DNA of 64,000 nt. It comes from Synechococcus sp. CC9902 (GTDB lineage: Bacteria > Cyanobacteriota > Cyanobacteriia > PCC-6307 > Cyanobiaceae). Location: the NCBI RefSeq assembly GCF_000012505.1, contig NC_007513.1, positions 1,612,001-1,676,000 on the forward strand, in the 5' to 3' direction. Position 1 is the first letter of the stretch; each line of letters opens with the position of its first letter. Position numbers and translations under genes: made by a program. Positions 19,192-27,952 of the stretch are shown one piece after another. The notes below the pieces were generated by a model. It saw only the letters and a list, made by a program, of their open reading frames with translations. It was not told where the DNA came from and did not search any database.

Positions 19192-20697
19192 TTACGCAGC
19201 GCTTAGCGCTGCAAGCTTGCCCTCGAGATACGTCAGAAACGATCCAGCGTCGAGCCGGCGACCCGTAACCCGTTCCACCAACTGCTCTGCATTGACGGAG
19301 CGACCCAAGGGATGCACATGCTCGCGAAGCCAGGCGAGCAGAGGGCTCACATCACCGCGAGCGACATGATCCTCAGGAGCACCAATCGCCTCAACCATCG
19401 CTTCACTGATCTGAGCGCTGATCAGATGCCCCAAGAGATAGGAAGGGAAATAACCAAAGAGCCCTTCACTCCAGTGCACATCCTGCAGACAGCCCTCTGC
19501 ATCATTCTCAGGGGTCACACCAAGAAGTTCGCTGTAGCGCCGGTTCCATTCATTCGGCAAATCACTCACCGCCAAACCACCCTCTAATAGGGCGATCTCG
19601 AGCTCCGTTCGAATGAGAATGTGCAATCCATAGCTGAGCTCATCGGCTTCTACACGATTCAGCCCCGGCGAGAGTGGATTCATGGCATGCCAGAGATCCC
19701 GAGGTGCTTGGAGCGGCGCACCCGCTTCAACAAAACGCTCACACCACTGCTCTGAAAAGGCAAAGCTTCGCGCCACGCGGTTCTCCCAAAACAACGACTG
19801 GCTTTCATGAACCGCCATCGATGTGGCTTGGCCCACCGGCCATGCAAACCACTGGTGGCTTTGATTTGGCAGACCCTGTTCGTACAGGGAATGTCCCCAT
19901 TCATGCGCCGTAGCGAGAAAACAGGACAAGGGCTGGCCCGAGACCACGCGCGTCGTAATGCGGTAGTCCGAGGGGCCAAGGGTGATCGAAAACGGATGGG
20001 GAGAACGGGCCAGACAGGTGGAGTTCGGATCACGCCCCCAGCTCATCAACAGTTGGTCACACAGAGACTGCTGCGCATCTTCTGATAACTCCCAAGACGC
20101 CGAGCGAGAACGGGGCGGTGCCGCCACCTCTGCAACCAATTGAGGAAGGCGCTCTCTCAACGGCGCAAACAACTGCATCAGCCGATCCAATGTGAGATCT
20201 GGCTCAAAGGGTTGCGCCAACGTTTCCCAACAGGAGCGTGGCTCAGCCAATTGACGCGCCTGTTCTTGACGGAGGTCGATCAACGTTTGCAAGGCCGGTG
20301 CAAACAAGCTGAAATCTGAGTCTTGGCGTGCCTGTTGCCAGCGGCTGTAGCCATCGGCTTTGGCCGTAGCCAAGGCGCTCACCAAGGCTGGATCAAGCGA
20401 TTGCTGGCGGTGGAGATCCTGCTCCAACAGATCAAGGTTGCGTCCTTGTTCACGACAGCGCTCACCAACAGACCATGTTTGACGCGCTTCCGCGATGAGC
20501 TCGGCATAGGCAGGCGAACTTTGCCTGGCATGCAACTGGCTTGCCAAAAGGGTCAGCTGCTCCCCACGCCAGGCTGATCCGCTCCTGGGCATTCGTGTGT
20601 TCTGGTCCCAATAAAGCGTGCTTTGGATACTCCCCGTTAGGGCAGTCTCTCGGATATGAGCACCAAGCTTGTCCCAGGCTGTGATCAGGTCTGACAC
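19192..20697 (-). CDS. M32-family metallocarboxypeptidase (carboxypeptidase Taq type)
   Basis: Zinc carboxypeptidase of 501 residues. The zinc site is HEWGH in TAHEWGHSLYEQGLP with a downstream Glu in HESQSLFWENRVARS, the two hallmarks of family M32. Other typical stretches are DQNTRMPRSGSAWRGEQL, PHPFSITLGPSDYRITTR and YLLGHLISAQI. GTG start at 20697. It removes C-terminal residues from peptides, probably in protein turnover. DoxX follows upstream on the same strand after a 70-bp gap. Confidence 0.93.
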   Translation of the reverse strand: MSDLITAWDKLGAHIRETALTGSIQSTLYWDQNTRMPRSGSAWRGEQLTLLASQLHARQSSPAYAELIAEARQTWSVGERCREQGRNLDLLEQDLHRQQSLDPALVSALATAKADGYSRWQQARQDSDFSLFAPALQTLIDLRQEQARQLAEPRSCWETLAQPFEPDLTLDRLMQLFAPLRERLPQLVAEVAAPPRSRSASWELSEDAQQSLCDQLLMSWGRDPNSTCLARSPHPFSITLGPSDYRITTRVVSGQPLSCFLATAHEWGHSLYEQGLPNQSHQWFAWPVGQATSMAVHESQSLFWENRVARSFAFSEQWCERFVEAGAPLQAPRDLWHAMNPLSPGLNRVEADELSYGLHILIRTELEIALLEGGLAVSDLPNEWNRRYSELLGVTPENDAEGCLQDVHWSEGLFGYFPSYLLGHLISAQISEAMVEAIGAPEDHVARGDVSPLLAWLREHVHPLGRSVNAEQLVERVTGRRLDAGSFLTYLEGKLAALSAA

Positions 20698-20767
20698 TGG
20701 GCCCCGAAAACTTTGACCATCATGACGATTGGAGCGCGTGCTCTGACGGAAAAGGAGACCATCCCAA

Positions 20768-21178
20768 TCAGCGGCGTCTTGCTCTTAAGGAGCGGAAACT
20801 AGGCACAGAGCCACCAGTCGAGCGCGTAATCGCCAAGATCAACGCTCCAATCACCGCCAGATTGGGGAATAGATGCGGGAGATCAAGGGGGTTGGTGTGA
20901 AAGATCAGGGTTGTAGGAACAAGAAAAATCAATAACAACGAAGCACCAAGAATCGTGTTGTTCCCAAAAACCAAGAGAGCAGAGCCAACAATCAAAACCA
21001 CGATGGCTCCAATCAAAAGTGCACTCGCCAGCGGCTCTGGAATTCCTTTGGATGCGATGAATGAGGCAGTCCCAGAAAAGTTGCCAATTTTTCCAGGCAA
21101 CGCGTTCACGAACAGTGCAGCGATACAAATGCGACCCAGACGATCAAGAGCCCTCGAAAAACTGATGGAACGGTTCAA
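20768..21178 (-). CDS. DoxX-family membrane protein
   Basis: A 136-residue integral membrane protein with four predicted helices (about 14-32, 48-70, 76-92, 100-118). The DoxX pattern is visible: R-x-x-IAALFVNALPGKIGNF near the start, then G(I)PEPLASALLIGAIVVLIVGSALLVFG. DoxX relatives are linked to quinone or thiosulfate redox steps in some organisms, but no specific role can be assigned here. It lies between the M32 peptidase and the DCC thiol protein on the same strand. Confidence 0.82.
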   Translation of the reverse strand: MNRSISFSRALDRLGRICIAALFVNALPGKIGNFSGTASFIASKGIPEPLASALLIGAIVVLIVGSALLVFGNNTILGASLLLIFLVPTTLIFHTNPLDLPHLFPNLAVIGALILAITRSTGGSVPSFRSLRARRR

Positions 21179-21336
21179 AAGAGTCGACGTAGGGGTTGAA
21201 GGTTTGGTAGCCGATCCGAACCCTTCGTGCCACTCGTGAGCGCCTTGTTCAAAGCCGAGGTCTTAACCCAGGCATCAACAAAAAATAATGCTCAATTTGT
21301 CCCATCGAAGATGACGTCACTAACTAAATTTAATTT

Positions 21337-21384
21337 GGGGAAATCGCTCAGAAGCAAAGCATTTTGTCGATGCTTCTTTTCCCC
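21337..21384 (-). terminator. Nested stem-loop after the DCC-protein gene
   Basis: An inner perfect stem AGAAGCA (21350-21356) with TGCTTCT (21371-21377) sits inside an outer perfect stem GGGGAAA (21337-21343) with TTTCCCC (21378-21384), with a 6-nt bulge on one side. It begins 9 bp after the stop of the minus-strand DCC gene. The following sequence is A/T rich without a clean T run, so it may be a terminator, a stability element or another RNA structure. The rest of the 215-bp gap shows nothing. Confidence 0.45.
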
Positions 21385-21393
21385 ATTTCTCGA

Positions 21394-21798
21394 TCAGAGA
21401 ACGCAACGGTCTCCGCAAAGAGTGTCCAAATCCGACCGACCTGTCCATTGCAGTCGCCTTGACGCCCAAAACCCATAGGCAAGGTTGGCCAAGGGAGCAA
21501 CGAAAGGCCAGCGGGTGGGGGCATACAACCAGCCCAATCCAATGAGGCGGTAGGCCTCTCGAAACACCGCGACGTCTTGGAGCACATCCCCATTCGACTT
21601 CAAGGCATGGATCCGCCCCATTGCCATCCGATAACTGATATCTGCATAAGCAGTGGGGTCGTAATCCGACGCGTCGATATCGACAAATGCAATGCGGTGA
21701 TGGCGGTCACGCCCGCGTAGGAAGCGAACCTCTCGGACGCATAAGGGGCATCCACCGTCGAATAGCAATGTGAGGTCCGGCTGATCAGAACGGGACAT
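21394..21798 (-). CDS. DCC-family thiol-disulfide oxidoreductase-like protein (DUF393)
   Basis: A 134-residue protein named for the DxxCxxC motif, here D-GGCPLC in LLFDGGCPLCVREVRFL near the N-terminus. It continues with FVDIDASDYDP and GRIHAL, and with a conserved GWLYAPTRWPFVAPLANLAYG segment. Role inferred as redox or thiol exchange; no substrate is known. Start ATG 21798 chosen because the motif follows within 20 residues; a longer frame upstream overlaps the neighbouring promoter region. Divergent from the YjbQ gene. Confidence 0.88.
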   Translation of the reverse strand: MSRSDQPDLTLLFDGGCPLCVREVRFLRGRDRHHRIAFVDIDASDYDPTAYADISYRMAMGRIHALKSNGDVLQDVAVFREAYRLIGLGWLYAPTRWPFVAPLANLAYGFWASRRLQWTGRSDLDTLCGDRCVL

Positions 21799-21928
21799 GT
21801 TGAGAACACAATGCCTTCCCACGTTGGCCGAAAGTTGAGGACAACCGTGACCACCGATCTTGGGAGCGGTGCCGCGAGGGCAGAACCATTCCAAACTTCA
21901 ACGATGTTGTCGTCATCAGGCCACACCA

Positions 21929-22516
21929 ATGCCCCTCCGCCAGGTTCTGCATCAATTGGACCTATCGACCCCAGGCCGAGGCTTCACCCGTATCGATCGA
22001 ACATTGAATGCATGGCTGCGTACCACTGGATTACATCAAGGTGTGCTGCATCTCACATGCCTCCATACAAGCGCCAGCCTCACCATTAATGAGAATGCGG
22101 ATCCTCGGGTTCTTCAAGACCTCGAGGCTTGGATGGCGGATGTGGTGCCCGAAAGTCGTCCATACGTCCATAACGACGAAGGTGCCGATGACATGCCAGC
22201 CCACATCCGCACCGCCCTGACGAGCCAAACCTTGAACTTGAGTGTTCAAGGCGGTCGTCTTGTTTTGGGAACTTGGCAGGCCGTTTACCTATGGGAGCAC
22301 CGCAGTGCCCCCCATCAACGAACGGTGGCGTGTCACTTAATGGGGGAAGAACGACCCCTTGAAAAGGAAACTCTTCGGATTAACGAAGCCATTCAATCCC
22401 GCCACGACGCCGAAGCTTGGGCGAGCGATGGAGGGGTGGAAACCGAGGTGGACTTTCTTGTTGACCGTCTGCATGACCTCGCAGACAAACCAAGCCAGGA
22501 TGGGCATTCCCACTGA
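21929..22516 (+). CDS. YjbQ/UPF0047-family protein with C-terminal extension
   Basis: A 195-residue protein whose first 145 residues match the YjbQ fold, described as having weak thiamine-phosphate synthase activity. Signatures are [37 protein letters not shown] and [16 protein letters not shown]. Family members usually stop soon after this last segment; here about 50 more residues continue, with an acidic tail ([23 protein letters not shown]). Start ATG 21929 precedes [10 protein letters not shown]. It is 7 bp upstream of the pterin dehydratase gene, so probably one operon. Confidence 0.88.
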   Translation: MPLRQVLHQLDLSTPGRGFTRIDRTLNAWLRTTGLHQGVLHLTCLHTSASLTINENADPRVLQDLEAWMADVVPESRPYVHNDEGADDMPAHIRTALTSQTLNLSVQGGRLVLGTWQAVYLWEHRSAPHQRTVACHLMGEERPLEKETLRINEAIQSRHDAEAWASDGGVETEVDFLVDRLHDLADKPSQDGHSH

Positions 22517-22523
22517 TTCGACG

Positions 22524-22814
22524 ATGACAACACAACGACTGAATCAGAATCAAATCGAGGCCTTGCTAAGCCAGCTGCCGCAGTGGACAGTGACCGATAC
22601 GTGCCTTCAACGCCAATTGGTCTTTAAGAACTTCGTTGAGGCGTTCGGCTTCATGACCCAAGTGGCCCTGCTAGCAGAAGCACGCAATCACCATCCAAAT
22701 TGGAGCAACGTCTACAACCGAGTGACGATCGAGCTCACCACCCACGACCTTGGCGGACTCAGCAGCCTTGATGAGGAGCTGGCCTCTGCAATCGACGATC
22801 TGCTGCCAGCATGA
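22524..22814 (+). CDS. phhB: Pterin-4a-carbinolamine dehydratase (PhhB/DCoH)
   Basis: Recycles the 4a-hydroxy pterin cofactor; in bacteria some members also act in folate or molybdopterin-related metabolism. A 96-residue protein from ATG 22524 with the catalytic histidine cluster [28 protein letters not shown], typical of the family, and the N-terminal LPQWTV. Located between YjbQ and a CobW-type GTPase gene, with 7 and 19 bp gaps, suggesting a single transcript. The gene cluster couples pterin and metal handling. Confidence 0.92.
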   Translation: MTTQRLNQNQIEALLSQLPQWTVTDTCLQRQLVFKNFVEAFGFMTQVALLAEARNHHPNWSNVYNRVTIELTTHDLGGLSSLDEELASAIDDLLPA

Positions 22815-22833
22815 GCTCAGAACAGCTTGCGTT

Positions 22834-23883
22834 ATGACCACAGCCCCTGCCCCAGCCGGGGTTCCCGTCACCATCCTCAGTGGCTTTCTTGGTGCAGGTA
22901 AAACCACTCTGCTGAATCACATCCTGAGCAATCAGCAGGGCGTCAAAACAGCAGTGCTCGTCAACGAATTTGGCGAGATCGGTATCGACAATGACCTAGT
23001 GGTGACCACTGGTGAAGACATGGTCGAGTTGAGCAATGGATGCGTCTGTTGCTCAATCAACGGTGAGCTGATGGAAGCCGTCGAGCGAATCATGGATCGT
23101 CCGGATCCGATGGATTACATCGTGGTTGAAACCACGGGGTTAGCGGATCCCCTACCCGTGGCCATGACCTTTTTGGGGAGTGAACTTCGCGATCAAACCC
23201 GCCTCGACTCGATCATTACTCTGATCGATGCTGAAAATTTTGACGATGCAGTGCTCGCCACAGAAGTAGGGCGGTCTCAGGTGATCTATGGAGATATTTT
23301 GCTTCTAAACAAGTGCGATTTAGTTTCAGAGGATCGCCTCCAAAGCGTCGAACAACAATTGCGCGATGTCAAAAATGATGCACGCATTTTGCGCTCCGTT
23401 AAAGGAGATGTGCCTCTACCGCTGATGCTGAGCGTCGGCCTTTTTGAATCGGACAAGGTCGTCGGATCCGACTCCAAGACCACCAGCCAAGACTCTGATC
23501 ACGACCACAGCCATGGGCACGACCACAGCCATGGGCACGACCACAGCCATGGGCACGACCATGCCGATCATCTGGAAATCGAGGGATTCACATCTCTATC
23601 GTTCAAAAGCGAAGGCCCATTTGCTCTGCGGAAATTTCAGAATTTCCTCGACAATCAGATGCCGCAAGAAGTGTTCAGGGCGAAGGGCATTCTTTGGTTC
23701 AACGAAAGCGAGAAGCGCCACGTCTTCCACCTCGCTGGCAAACGTTTTTCCATTGACGACTCCGAATGGACCGGTGATCGAAAAAATCAACTCGTGTTGA
23801 TCGGCCGAGACCTCGACCACGACCAGTTGCGCCAACAATTGCAGGCGTGTGTCGCCAAAGATGCTGGAAAGGGTTTTTCCTGA
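22834..23883 (+). CDS. CobW/COG0523-family GTPase, histidine-rich metallochaperone
   Basis: G3E GTPase of 349 residues from ATG 22834. Walker A is GFLGAGKTT (17-25), the metal-binding CVCC is residues 70-73, ETTGLADP is the switch region, and NKCD supplies guanine specificity. A flexible stretch around residues 220-250 holds HDHSHGH repeats that would bind Zn or other divalent metals, followed by the CobW C-terminal domain. Likely inserts zinc into a client protein; the target is unknown, but the adjacent pterin dehydratase is suggestive. Start excludes an upstream frame that overlaps phhB. Confidence 0.9.
   Translation: MTTAPAPAGVPVTILSGFLGAGKTTLLNHILSNQQGVKTAVLVNEFGEIGIDNDLVVTTGEDMVELSNGCVCCSINGELMEAVERIMDRPDPMDYIVVETTGLADPLPVAMTFLGSELRDQTRLDSIITLIDAENFDDAVLATEVGRSQVIYGDILLLNKCDLVSEDRLQSVEQQLRDVKNDARILRSVKGDVPLPLMLSVGLFESDKVVGSDSKTTSQDSDHDHSHGHDHSHGHDHSHGHDHADHLEIEGFTSLSFKSEGPFALRKFQNFLDNQMPQEVFRAKGILWFNESEKRHVFHLAGKRFSIDDSEWTGDRKNQLVLIGRDLDHDQLRQQLQACVAKDAGKGFS
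23503..23556 (+). repeat. Three 18-bp tandem copies encoding HDHSHG units
   Basis: The unit GACCACAGCCATGGGCAC is repeated three times with no mismatch, inside the CobW-family gene. Each unit adds one six-residue metal-binding block, so copy number change would alter the number of His ligands without shifting frame. Confidence 0.95.
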
Positions 23884-23920
23884 ACAGGCAAGAGTCAAAA
23901 AAGCCGACTAACGTGCGCGC

Positions 23921-24082
23921 ATGCAAGACACCTTGATGGCTGAGCCCTTCGTCCTTGTTTCACTCCTGTTAATCACAAGTTTTCTGTTGTGGCTTCTGGC
24001 CGACTCAGACGATGACAACAGTGGTGGCGGCTTAAGACAGCCTGTTTTGGTTCCAATTCCAGTCCGTCGTAACCAGCACTAA
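23921..24082 (+). CDS. Small membrane protein, 53 residues
   Basis: An ATG-to-TAA frame 37 bp after the CobW-family gene on the same strand. Residues 8-27 are a clean hydrophobic helix (PFVLVSLLLITSFLLWLLA), followed by acidic DSDDDN, a glycine run and a basic tail (VRRNQH). Single-span topology. A strong terminator lies 28 bp after the stop, which fits the end of an operon and supports expression. Not recognised as a known family. Confidence 0.65.
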   Translation: MQDTLMAEPFVLVSLLLITSFLLWLLADSDDDNSGGGLRQPVLVPIPVRRNQH

Positions 24083-24110
24083 TCCGCCAATTCTGAGCAG
24101 TTCAGAATTT

Positions 24111-24135
24111 CCCCACATTCGTGGGGCTTTTTTTT
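24111..24135 (+). terminator. Rho-independent terminator
   Basis: CCCCAC-ATTC-GTGGGG is a perfect 6-bp stem (24111-24126) followed by C and eight T. A smaller inverted repeat, TTCTGA/TCAGAA, lies just upstream (24091-24107). It closes the YjbQ-PhhB-CobW-small-protein run. The remaining 147 bp before the next ATG show nothing further. Confidence 0.9.
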
Positions 24136-24282
24136 ATCCATGTCGGCGAAGCGCAGCGGGTCAAGCCAAACCACTCGCCAAGCCTGAGCAGGGGCCGAGC
24201 CAACGTCCGCCGAATCGGATGAGATGAGCAACGCAGCCGAATTCGCCCCTAGAGATCCCGACCGAAGAACTCTTCAAAAGCC

Positions 24283-25803
24283 ATGAGCCGGAAAGTACTG
24301 GCTGGATTAGCCGCCGCCCTCGCCTTACTAGCGATTTGGCCACTGTTCAACCTCATCGCAGAAGGGCTGCAGGGGCTGTTCAACGGGCTAGGCAGCCTCG
24401 GACCTGATGGAGGCCGTCAAATCCGAGGAACCCTGTCCCTGCTCCTCGGAAGCGCTCTCGTTGGCACCGTTATTGGCACAGCTAACGGCTGGCTGCTGAT
24501 CAACTGCCGCTTCCCAGGACGGCGATGGCTCCGCATTGCGCAGCTGATCCCATTAGCCACACCGGCTTATCTCCTCTCAGCCACCTTGGTCGACCTCGGA
24601 AGTCGCCAGGGTTGGCGCATCCATGGGCTCGGCTGGGGCGTGGTCGTCATGGCACTGGCGACCTACCCCTATGTCTTTCTCCTCAGCACCGAAAGCTTTG
24701 CCATGAGTGGACGGCGGCAGCTGGAGGCCTGTCGGAGTTTGGGGGTGGGGCCTTGGGCTGCATTCCGGAGGGTTGCACTTCCCATCGCCATACCCGCGAT
24801 CGGCGCTGGCGTGGCCTTGATGGGAATGGAAATTGTGAATGAGCTGGGTGCCGTTCAACTGCTGGGCATCCCAAGCCTCTCTGCGGGGATTCTTGAAGCC
24901 TGGCAAGCCGATGGCAATCCCACGGGTGCGATCAGCCTTGCGCTCATCACCCTGGTCATTGTGCTGAGTCTTGTGATGGGGGAGCGGCGACTGCGCCGAC
25001 GCAGCCGCCGCTGGAGTGACGGCGTTGCCGGTGGCGATGCCACGGCATGGCCCTTGAAAGGGGTTCGTGCCCTAACCGCCCAATTACTCGCAGTCATTCC
25101 TCCGGTCCTGAGCCTCGGGACTCCTCTGTTTTGGGTCGTCACCAATTTGGATCAACTCCAAACCAACTTCACCAACGACCTACTCCAGCTCAGCCTGCGC
25201 AGCCTGTTTCTTGCTTTAGCCGCGGCCATTCTTGCCGTCGGCGCAGCGGTATTGCTGGCCATTGCCAAACGCTGGAGCACTGCACCCTGGTTGCGCAGCC
25301 TGACGTTTCTGGCAGGCATGGGCTACGCCATCCCAGGCACAGTTTTGGCGCTCGCTCTTCTCCTCACTGGAGCACCCTGGCAAATCGCACCTCTCGCCTT
25401 ATTGCTGTGGGGCTACAGCGATCGCTTTTTAGCCGTCGCCAAAAGCGGCCTTGATGCAGCTTTGGAACGCATTAGTCCCAACCTTGATGAGGCCGCCACA
25501 GGAATGGGCTTCGATTGGCATCAAGTGCTCCGACGCATTCATTTACCGCTTCTGCGCGGACCCATGACCGTTGGACTCCTCTTGGTCTTTGTCGACACGA
25601 TCAAGGAGCTACCGCTCACCTTTGCGTTGCGCCCCTTTGACTTCGACACCCTTTCGGTAAGGGTTTATCAATACGCGAGCGACGAGCGTTTGGCAGAAGC
25701 ACTGCTCCCTGCCCTGATGATCCTGGTCTTAGGACTCATTGCGGCAATGGCCCTGGTACCCACCCTTGATCAAAGCTCCAACAGGAGATCCATTCAGGAT
25801 TAA
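24283..25803 (+). CDS. futB: Iron(III) ABC transporter permease (FutB/SfuB type)
   Basis: Inner-membrane permease of 506 residues made of two fused binding-protein-dependent transport domains, each with about six helices. The EAA loops are visible: EACRSLGVGPWAAFRRVALPIA in the first half and EAATGMGFDWHQVLRRIHLPLLRGP in the second, the contact sites for the ATPase. The two-domain fusion is the form used by ferric iron transporters in cyanobacteria. No ATPase or binding protein gene is adjacent, so these partners lie elsewhere. Convergent with the UPF0104 gene, overlapping 4 bp. Confidence 0.87.
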   Translation: MSRKVLAGLAAALALLAIWPLFNLIAEGLQGLFNGLGSLGPDGGRQIRGTLSLLLGSALVGTVIGTANGWLLINCRFPGRRWLRIAQLIPLATPAYLLSATLVDLGSRQGWRIHGLGWGVVVMALATYPYVFLLSTESFAMSGRRQLEACRSLGVGPWAAFRRVALPIAIPAIGAGVALMGMEIVNELGAVQLLGIPSLSAGILEAWQADGNPTGAISLALITLVIVLSLVMGERRLRRRSRRWSDGVAGGDATAWPLKGVRALTAQLLAVIPPVLSLGTPLFWVVTNLDQLQTNFTNDLLQLSLRSLFLALAAAILAVGAAVLLAIAKRWSTAPWLRSLTFLAGMGYAIPGTVLALALLLTGAPWQIAPLALLLWGYSDRFLAVAKSGLDAALERISPNLDEAATGMGFDWHQVLRRIHLPLLRGPMTVGLLLVFVDTIKELPLTFALRPFDFDTLSVRVYQYASDERLAEALLPALMILVLGLIAAMALVPTLDQSSNRRSIQD

Positions 25804-26711
25804 GTCCGCCGGCCAAGCCATTCAACGATCTGGCGGTCGGCACGGAACGATCCAACCGCCAAGACATCAGCCAACGTCGAAATCAGTCGATAACTGAGCA
25901 CCACCGCCAATAGCGGAGCTTCAGCCACAGCTCCGCCAAGTCGCAGCAACAGAGTGGCTTCAAAAACACCCAACCCACCGGGAGCACCCGGCACAACCAA
26001 ACCAACGGCGTAGGCCAAGCCAAAGGCTGCGAGCCATTGCGAAGGCACGGGCTGGGATAAATCAAAAGCCTGAACACAACAATAGAAACCAGAAAAGCGA
26101 CACAGCACAAACATCAGTTCAGCGGCAAAAGGCGACCAGGGATATCCCTTGCGGCCACTGCCCTCAACCTCCAGTGGGCGATCGCCAGCCGTCTGAAGCT
26201 GCGTCGCCTTCGATCGCTCTAACCGCTGCAGGATTGGCTCTCGCCAGCGGGGTAATAGCAGCAACGCCGGGATGGGAGCCAACAAAACCAGACCGTTCTG
26301 CCATCCACCGCCCATCAGCATCAGCAGAGATGCCGCCACAATCAGCAGGGGATCAAGGATGACCCCGGCCAAAGCTGGCCCCCCTCCCAAAGAGGGTCGA
26401 AGTGCACGCACACGCTCCACAAGGTGCCAAATGCCCCCGGGCAAATATTTCAGCAGGTTGCTGCGTACAAACAACGGCACCACTGCAAGGTCGTCGGGCA
26501 CAGAACCAAGCCACCCCAACACCACGCGCCAGGCCAAGCCATTCATCAAGATGCTTAGCCAGGTGATCCCTAGCCCAAGCACCAGCCACCACCAGCCTTG
26601 GTTGTCCAAGCTCTGCTGGCGCAATTGTGCACTCTGCTGAACGAGAGCCACACCAATAAAGGCAAGGCTCGCCAGGGTGATCCACAACTTTGGCGACCGC
26701 CATTGGCCCAT
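25800..26711 (-). CDS. UPF0104-like integral membrane protein (AglD/MprF flippase-domain type)
   Basis: A 303-residue protein with about eight transmembrane helices. Signature stretches are FVRSNLLKYLPGGIWHLVERVRAL and the glycine-rich LAYAVGLVVPGAPGGLGVFEATLLLRL, shared with lysylphosphatidylglycerol synthase flippase domains. No aminoacyl transfer domain is present. ATG 26711 overlaps the larC stop by one base (TGATG), so translation is likely coupled. A longer reading frame upstream overlaps larC and was not used. Confidence 0.85.
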   Translation of the reverse strand: MGQWRSPKLWITLASLAFIGVALVQQSAQLRQQSLDNQGWWWLVLGLGITWLSILMNGLAWRVVLGWLGSVPDDLAVVPLFVRSNLLKYLPGGIWHLVERVRALRPSLGGGPALAGVILDPLLIVAASLLMLMGGGWQNGLVLLAPIPALLLLPRWREPILQRLERSKATQLQTAGDRPLEVEGSGRKGYPWSPFAAELMFVLCRFSGFYCCVQAFDLSQPVPSQWLAAFGLAYAVGLVVPGAPGGLGVFEATLLLRLGGAVAEAPLLAVVLSYRLISTLADVLAVGSFRADRQIVEWLGRRT

Positions 26712-27952
26712 CACCAACTCCAGTCCGCATCGCTGATGAATGGAGCCGCTACCGCCGCCATCCGCAGCTCCGCCACAGAACACCCGGTGCGACGACTCAT
26801 CAACTCCAAATCATCGGCCTCGGGTTTCACTGTGAAACGACCATCAGGCCGCTTGACCTGCTTGGCGGGAAGCATGCCCCAAGGCGTATCAAGCAATCCG
26901 ATCCGGCGTGGGAGCAACCAGCGGCCCTGAAGGCGTTCCCGCACACCAATGCTGGTGCCAGCGTTGAACCACACCTGCCGCACCCGTTCTGCCAGATCCG
27001 GCTCCATTAGGGCGATCACCCCATGGCCAGATCGTCCCTTTTTCATCACCAACGGGTGGGCTGCCACATCAACGGCTCCTGCCTCCCGCAGCCGTTCTAA
27101 GAGCAAGGCCAGATCCTCTGGCGTGGCGTCATCGAGCCATGCCTCCTGAACGACGAGGGGCTGCCATCGCGGAATATCCCTTAGTTCTTGATCGGCAAGT
27201 TCTGGATCGGCAAGTTCTGGATCGTCGGTGCCAAGCAGCAGCCGCACCAAATTGGGGCGATCCAACTCACGGTGTCCTAGGCCAATACCCACCATCGCTG
27301 GCGTGATTCGGGCTGGAGGCACGAAGCCATCAGCCCAAACGGCCATTAAGGCCAGACCTGTGGGAGTCACCAGCTCCCCCTCAGGGACATGGGGACTCTG
27401 GAGGAGCGGAACATGGTGACGGCGGGCAAGCTCCAACACAGCTGGCACCGGCACAGGGAGAAGGCCGTGGGCTGTCCGAACCGTGCCTCGTCCAGCGGGC
27501 AGAGGAGAACAACAAATCCGTGAAGGATTGAGCTGGTGAAGCGCCGCACAAACCCCCACCACATCCACAAGGGCATCGACAGCACCCACCTCATGGAAAT
27601 GCACAGACTCGATGGACGAGCCGTGCACAGTTGATTCAGCTTCAGCGAGGGCTGTAAACACTGCCACGACTCGATCTTTTAAAGCAGTTGAGAGAGGCGC
27701 CTCAACAATTTGCTGTCGAATATCAGCCCAGTGACGATGGGGAGGTTGGCTTTCCAATCCCGTCACGCTGACCCGCTGCCCGCGCAGACCGCCACTGCGG
27801 GCCTCTACGACATCAATGCGATAAGTCCCAGCCAGGCCCAAGCTGTTGAGCGGCTCCTCGATCGCCGAGATCGGAACACCAAGGTCGAGAAGACCTGCAA
27901 GGAGCATGTCTCCCGCCAAGCCGGTGGGGGCATCGACCCAAAGCGTGGTCAT
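26711..27952 (-). CDS. larC: LarC-type nickel pincer cofactor protein (DUF111)
   Basis: CTP-dependent nickel insertase family, 413 residues. N-terminal block DAPTGLAGDMLLAGLLDLG, then VHFHEVGAVDALVDVVG and PHVPEGELVTPTGLAL, and a C-terminal ferredoxin-like region with MKKGRSGHGV. Elsewhere LarC completes the nickel-pincer cofactor of lactate racemase with LarB and LarE; no larB or larE gene is in this window. It overlaps both neighbours (4 bp upstream, 1 bp downstream). An internal acidic repeat (ELADP, ELADQ) lies near residue 250. Confidence 0.9.
   Translation of the reverse strand: MTTLWVDAPTGLAGDMLLAGLLDLGVPISAIEEPLNSLGLAGTYRIDVVEARSGGLRGQRVSVTGLESQPPHRHWADIRQQIVEAPLSTALKDRVVAVFTALAEAESTVHGSSIESVHFHEVGAVDALVDVVGVCAALHQLNPSRICCSPLPAGRGTVRTAHGLLPVPVPAVLELARRHHVPLLQSPHVPEGELVTPTGLALMAVWADGFVPPARITPAMVGIGLGHRELDRPNLVRLLLGTDDPELADPELADQELRDIPRWQPLVVQEAWLDDATPEDLALLLERLREAGAVDVAAHPLVMKKGRSGHGVIALMEPDLAERVRQVWFNAGTSIGVRERLQGRWLLPRRIGLLDTPWGMLPAKQVKRPDGRFTVKPEADDLELMSRRTGCSVAELRMAAVAAPFISDADWSW
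27190..27219. repeat. Two 15-bp direct repeats in larC
   Basis: GATCGGCAAGTTCTG occurs twice back to back, encoding the ELADP/ELADQ duplication in an acidic linker of LarC. Looks like a slippage product that keeps frame. Confidence 0.85.

Noticed and set aside
22359-22523. Upstream extension of the pterin dehydratase frame
   Set aside because: It overlaps the YjbQ gene out of frame, and the family starts near ATG 22524.
23503-23556. CRISPR-like short repeats
   Set aside because: The repeats are in-frame copies without spacers inside a coding region.
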